Assembly: GCA_025677815.1 (NCBI GenBank)
Contig: JAIXMP010000018.1
Span: 496,001 to 560,000, forward strand
Reading direction: 5' to 3'
DNA length: 64,000 nt
Origin: Phascolomyces articulosus
Lineage: Eukaryota; Mucoromycota; Mucoromycetes; Mucorales; Lichtheimiaceae
Under the pieces are notes generated by a model. The model did not search any database. It had not been told where the DNA came from and was given only the letters and a program-made list of their open reading frames with translations. A program made the position numbers and the translations under genes. Below are positions 62,135 through 64,000 of this stretch, piece after piece (positions within the stretch are counted from its first letter, which is position 1; every line of letters starts with the position of its first letter).

Positions 62135-62764
62135 CTACGTGTGTATTGAGATGAAATGGTAATAAAATCGAATGTAAAAATAAAGAGATGGATAAGAATA
62201 TAGTTGAGAATCTTTTTTATTGTTCAAATTTGTTCATATTTATATGTTTTGTCTATCTAATGTAATGATGTTGTTCACTAGATCATTCTAGTACTATATT
62301 TCACTGACTTTGATTAAAGGATGATTGATATCCAATTATTCAAGTGTATACGCATACTTGGTTCTAGATATTTCTTCATGTACCTAGCAATAGGTATATT
62401 ATCCTGTTTAGTAATCATTCTTCATCTTTCTTCTGTATTCTAGATTATTAGTAATGAGGAATGAATCAAGAGTGATTGTTGTATCCAACATATAATGGCT
62501 TCACAATAAATAATAATTATTCATTATTATTATTATTATTACTGTCATTCACCCTATATCTCACTTGTGTGGTGATTCTATTTGGATAATTACTTATGTT
62601 ACACACAGTATTGCACCATCCTCTTTCACATATTGTTAATTATGCTGGATCATACAATCCTTCTAATGATATCATTCATAGTCTACTTAAATATACTGTC
62701 CTTATAACATGCAATCTAAATAATGCAATCTATATTCTAATATTATACCATAATGTGCAAGTTG

Positions 62765-62912
62765 TGATAGTCCATCTATAATAAGCACTTTCTTATAAAT
62801 AGAGAGATTATTTTTTATCTTAATAAACTTCAGTTCATTATTTTCGGGTCTTGTTGACTTATCTCATCTCCTTTTATTCTTTTTATTGATTAATTTCTCT
62901 CTGATACAATAA
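62765..62912 (+). repeat. LTR-like inverted repeat, right arm
   Basis: Plus strand: TATAAATAGAGAGATTATTTT, TTAATAAACTTCAG, GGGTCTTGTTGACTTATC, ending TCTGATACAATAA. The end lies 240 bp upstream of the tRNA-Gly gene. Confidence 0.65.
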
Positions 62913-63151
62913 TAGAACTATTATTATAGTTCATTATATAAATAATATCTCTCTTATTTCTAATTAATAAACTATATAAACTATTTCATTAGAAAGCCTG
63001 ATTTTTTCTCTATTTTTTGATATATATTACATTATACTTTATTTAGTAGATTGCTGAATAAATAATAAAAAATAGTAAAAGATTTAAAATCACGTGACAT
63101 GGTCTGTTCTATTCCTTTGATCATTAAGAGTGAGAATGTAAAGACAACCAA

Positions 63152-63222
63152 GCGTCGATGGTTTAGTGGTATAATATCCGCCTGCCACGCGGATGACCCG
63201 AGTTCGATTCTCGGTCGACGCA
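63152..63222 (+). tRNA. tRNA-Gly (anticodon GCC)
   Basis: 71 nt, intronless cloverleaf. The acceptor stem GCGTCGA pairs with TCGACGC and is followed by discriminator A. A-box-like TGGTTTAGTGGT forms the D arm. The anticodon stem TCCGC/GCGGA has loop CTGCCAC and anticodon GCC at 63184-63186. The T arm is CCGAG-TTCGATT-CTCGG. Reads glycine codons GGC/GGT. A T-run terminator lies near 63269. Confidence 0.97.
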
Positions 63223-64000
63223 ATTATATGTCAATAACCGTCCAGTTGTTATATTGGTTTTGTGTAACGTTGTTTTTTGTCATATGTCGTAACTATTAGT
63301 CGGGTATTTTTAATACCGATATTACATCTTTTACTGCGGCTACATTGTACTTCTTTATGCTTCGTCATAACCGCAGCATACCTCTTTATCAGTCACAGTT
63401 CCCTTTTCCTTTTATAATTATATTATCATCATCATCCGCAGCTTCATCGTTATCATTAGTTATTCATCATCATCATTATTTTATAATTATTATCATCCGC
63501 AGTAGTTTTAGAAAAGAAAAAAATATTGGATCATTTTATTAAAAATAAAGGACATCTTCTATCTATCTTATTATCTCATATATACCTTCGTGGTTCTCTT
63601 CCTTCGTGGTTATTCTGTGTGGTTATTTACCTGTATGGTTATTATCTGTGTGGTTATATTCTCTCTTCGTGGTTCTCTCTGTGTGGTTTTATCTTCGTGG
63701 TTTCAACTTATAAAAAATACGACACATATTTTTTATAGATAGAAATGTCGTGTATATATTTTGACGGAAGTCCAAGCCAACAATACAAATAGCAGTTAAT
63801 AACAAATAAATATAAGATAAGGAATAACGGATAGATGATGTTTATTTAATAAAGACCATGGGGATATTTATATGTTTTCTAAACTACTAAAGGTATGATA
63901 TATATGATGTAATGGATCATGATAATAATAGAATAGTGCTAAGTGTCTTGGCACTAGCGATGATACTAATGATAACAATAATTATGACGATGACGATGAT
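63223..64000. other. AT-rich tail of the window
   Basis: Holds an ATC/TCA-rich patch near 63425-63500, the minisatellite at 63587-63701 and another GATGAC-rich end. No gene seen. Confidence 0.5.
63587..63701 (+). repeat. Short minisatellite with GTGGTT core
   Basis: Eight imperfect units of about 14-18 nt built on (TTC/TGT/TGT)-(G/A)TGGTT followed by a T/C/A-rich filler (TTCGTGGTTCTC, TGTGTGGTTAT, TGTATGGTTATTATC). Confidence 0.8.

Larger units (their letters stand above)
61087..63151. other. Very AT-rich region with LTR-like sequences
   Basis: No gene seen. Around 61590-61740 a stretch TATATAAAAAGAGGG followed by a pyrimidine-rich TCTACTTCTTATTC...TCTACATTG segment looks like a core promoter or LTR U3/R, but no partner was found. 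An inverted repeat pair lies at 61987-62134 and 62765-62912. Confidence 0.5.

Overview
This looks like a nuclear window from an early-diverging filamentous fungus, most likely a Mucorales-type Mucoromycota species. The evidence is low GC, many 50-250 nt GT-AG introns, long CAA/CAG (Gln) and AAT (Asn) runs, a tandem pair of CotH-family genes, a MULE-type DNA transposon and a Fanzor/TnpB-like gene relic. Species assignment is inference. Most exon structures were built by hand from splice signals, reading phase and family conservation. Each intact coding sequence stays in frame from ATG to stop.

Layout, left part (1-22 kb). A large Gln/Asn/Ser-rich protein of unknown function runs off the left edge (minus strand). 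It is followed by HRD1 (ER-associated ubiquitin ligase, plus) and, convergent with it, an MBF/MBP1-type APSES-ankyrin G1/S transcription factor (minus). Two MCB boxes lie upstream of the MBP1-type gene. After a 3.5 kb gene-poor stretch come a tiny PMP3/UPF0057 membrane protein (plus), phosphoserine phosphatase SER2 (minus), a small unknown protein (minus) and the mitochondrial Mg2+ channel MRS2 (minus).

Middle (22-40 kb). An intronless HET-domain-like gene (plus) is followed by about 4.5 kb with no recognisable gene. Then come a secreted or type I membrane protein of unknown function (plus), a small Ser-rich protein (minus), urease in five exons (minus) and the splicing factor PUF60 in eight exons (minus).

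Mobile block (40.5-49.2 kb). A decayed MULE transposon with matching terminal inverted repeats sits about 100 bp upstream of the PUF60 start codon. Next to it is a multi-exon, frame-disrupted gene whose C-terminus has the zinc ribbon and RuvC-III layout of Fanzor (eukaryotic TnpB) nucleases. A fragment resembling the MULE end lies between the two.

Right part (49-64 kb). Two tandem CotH-like secreted proteins share four introns at equivalent phase-2 sites. They are followed by a coiled-coil, possibly She3-like protein (plus) and a 13-exon APC-superfamily amino-acid permease (minus). A very AT-rich tail holds a large inverted repeat with LTR-like features, a tRNA-Gly(GCC) gene and a short minisatellite.

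The intact genes are mostly ordinary housekeeping functions: ER quality control, cell-cycle transcription, serine synthesis, Mg2+ import, urea breakdown, splicing and amino-acid uptake. They are not an operon or pathway cluster. The points most worth following are very small coding exons (4, 11, 23, 29, 35, 35 nt), the decayed MULE plus Fanzor-like block, and the MCB boxes upstream of the MBF gene itself.
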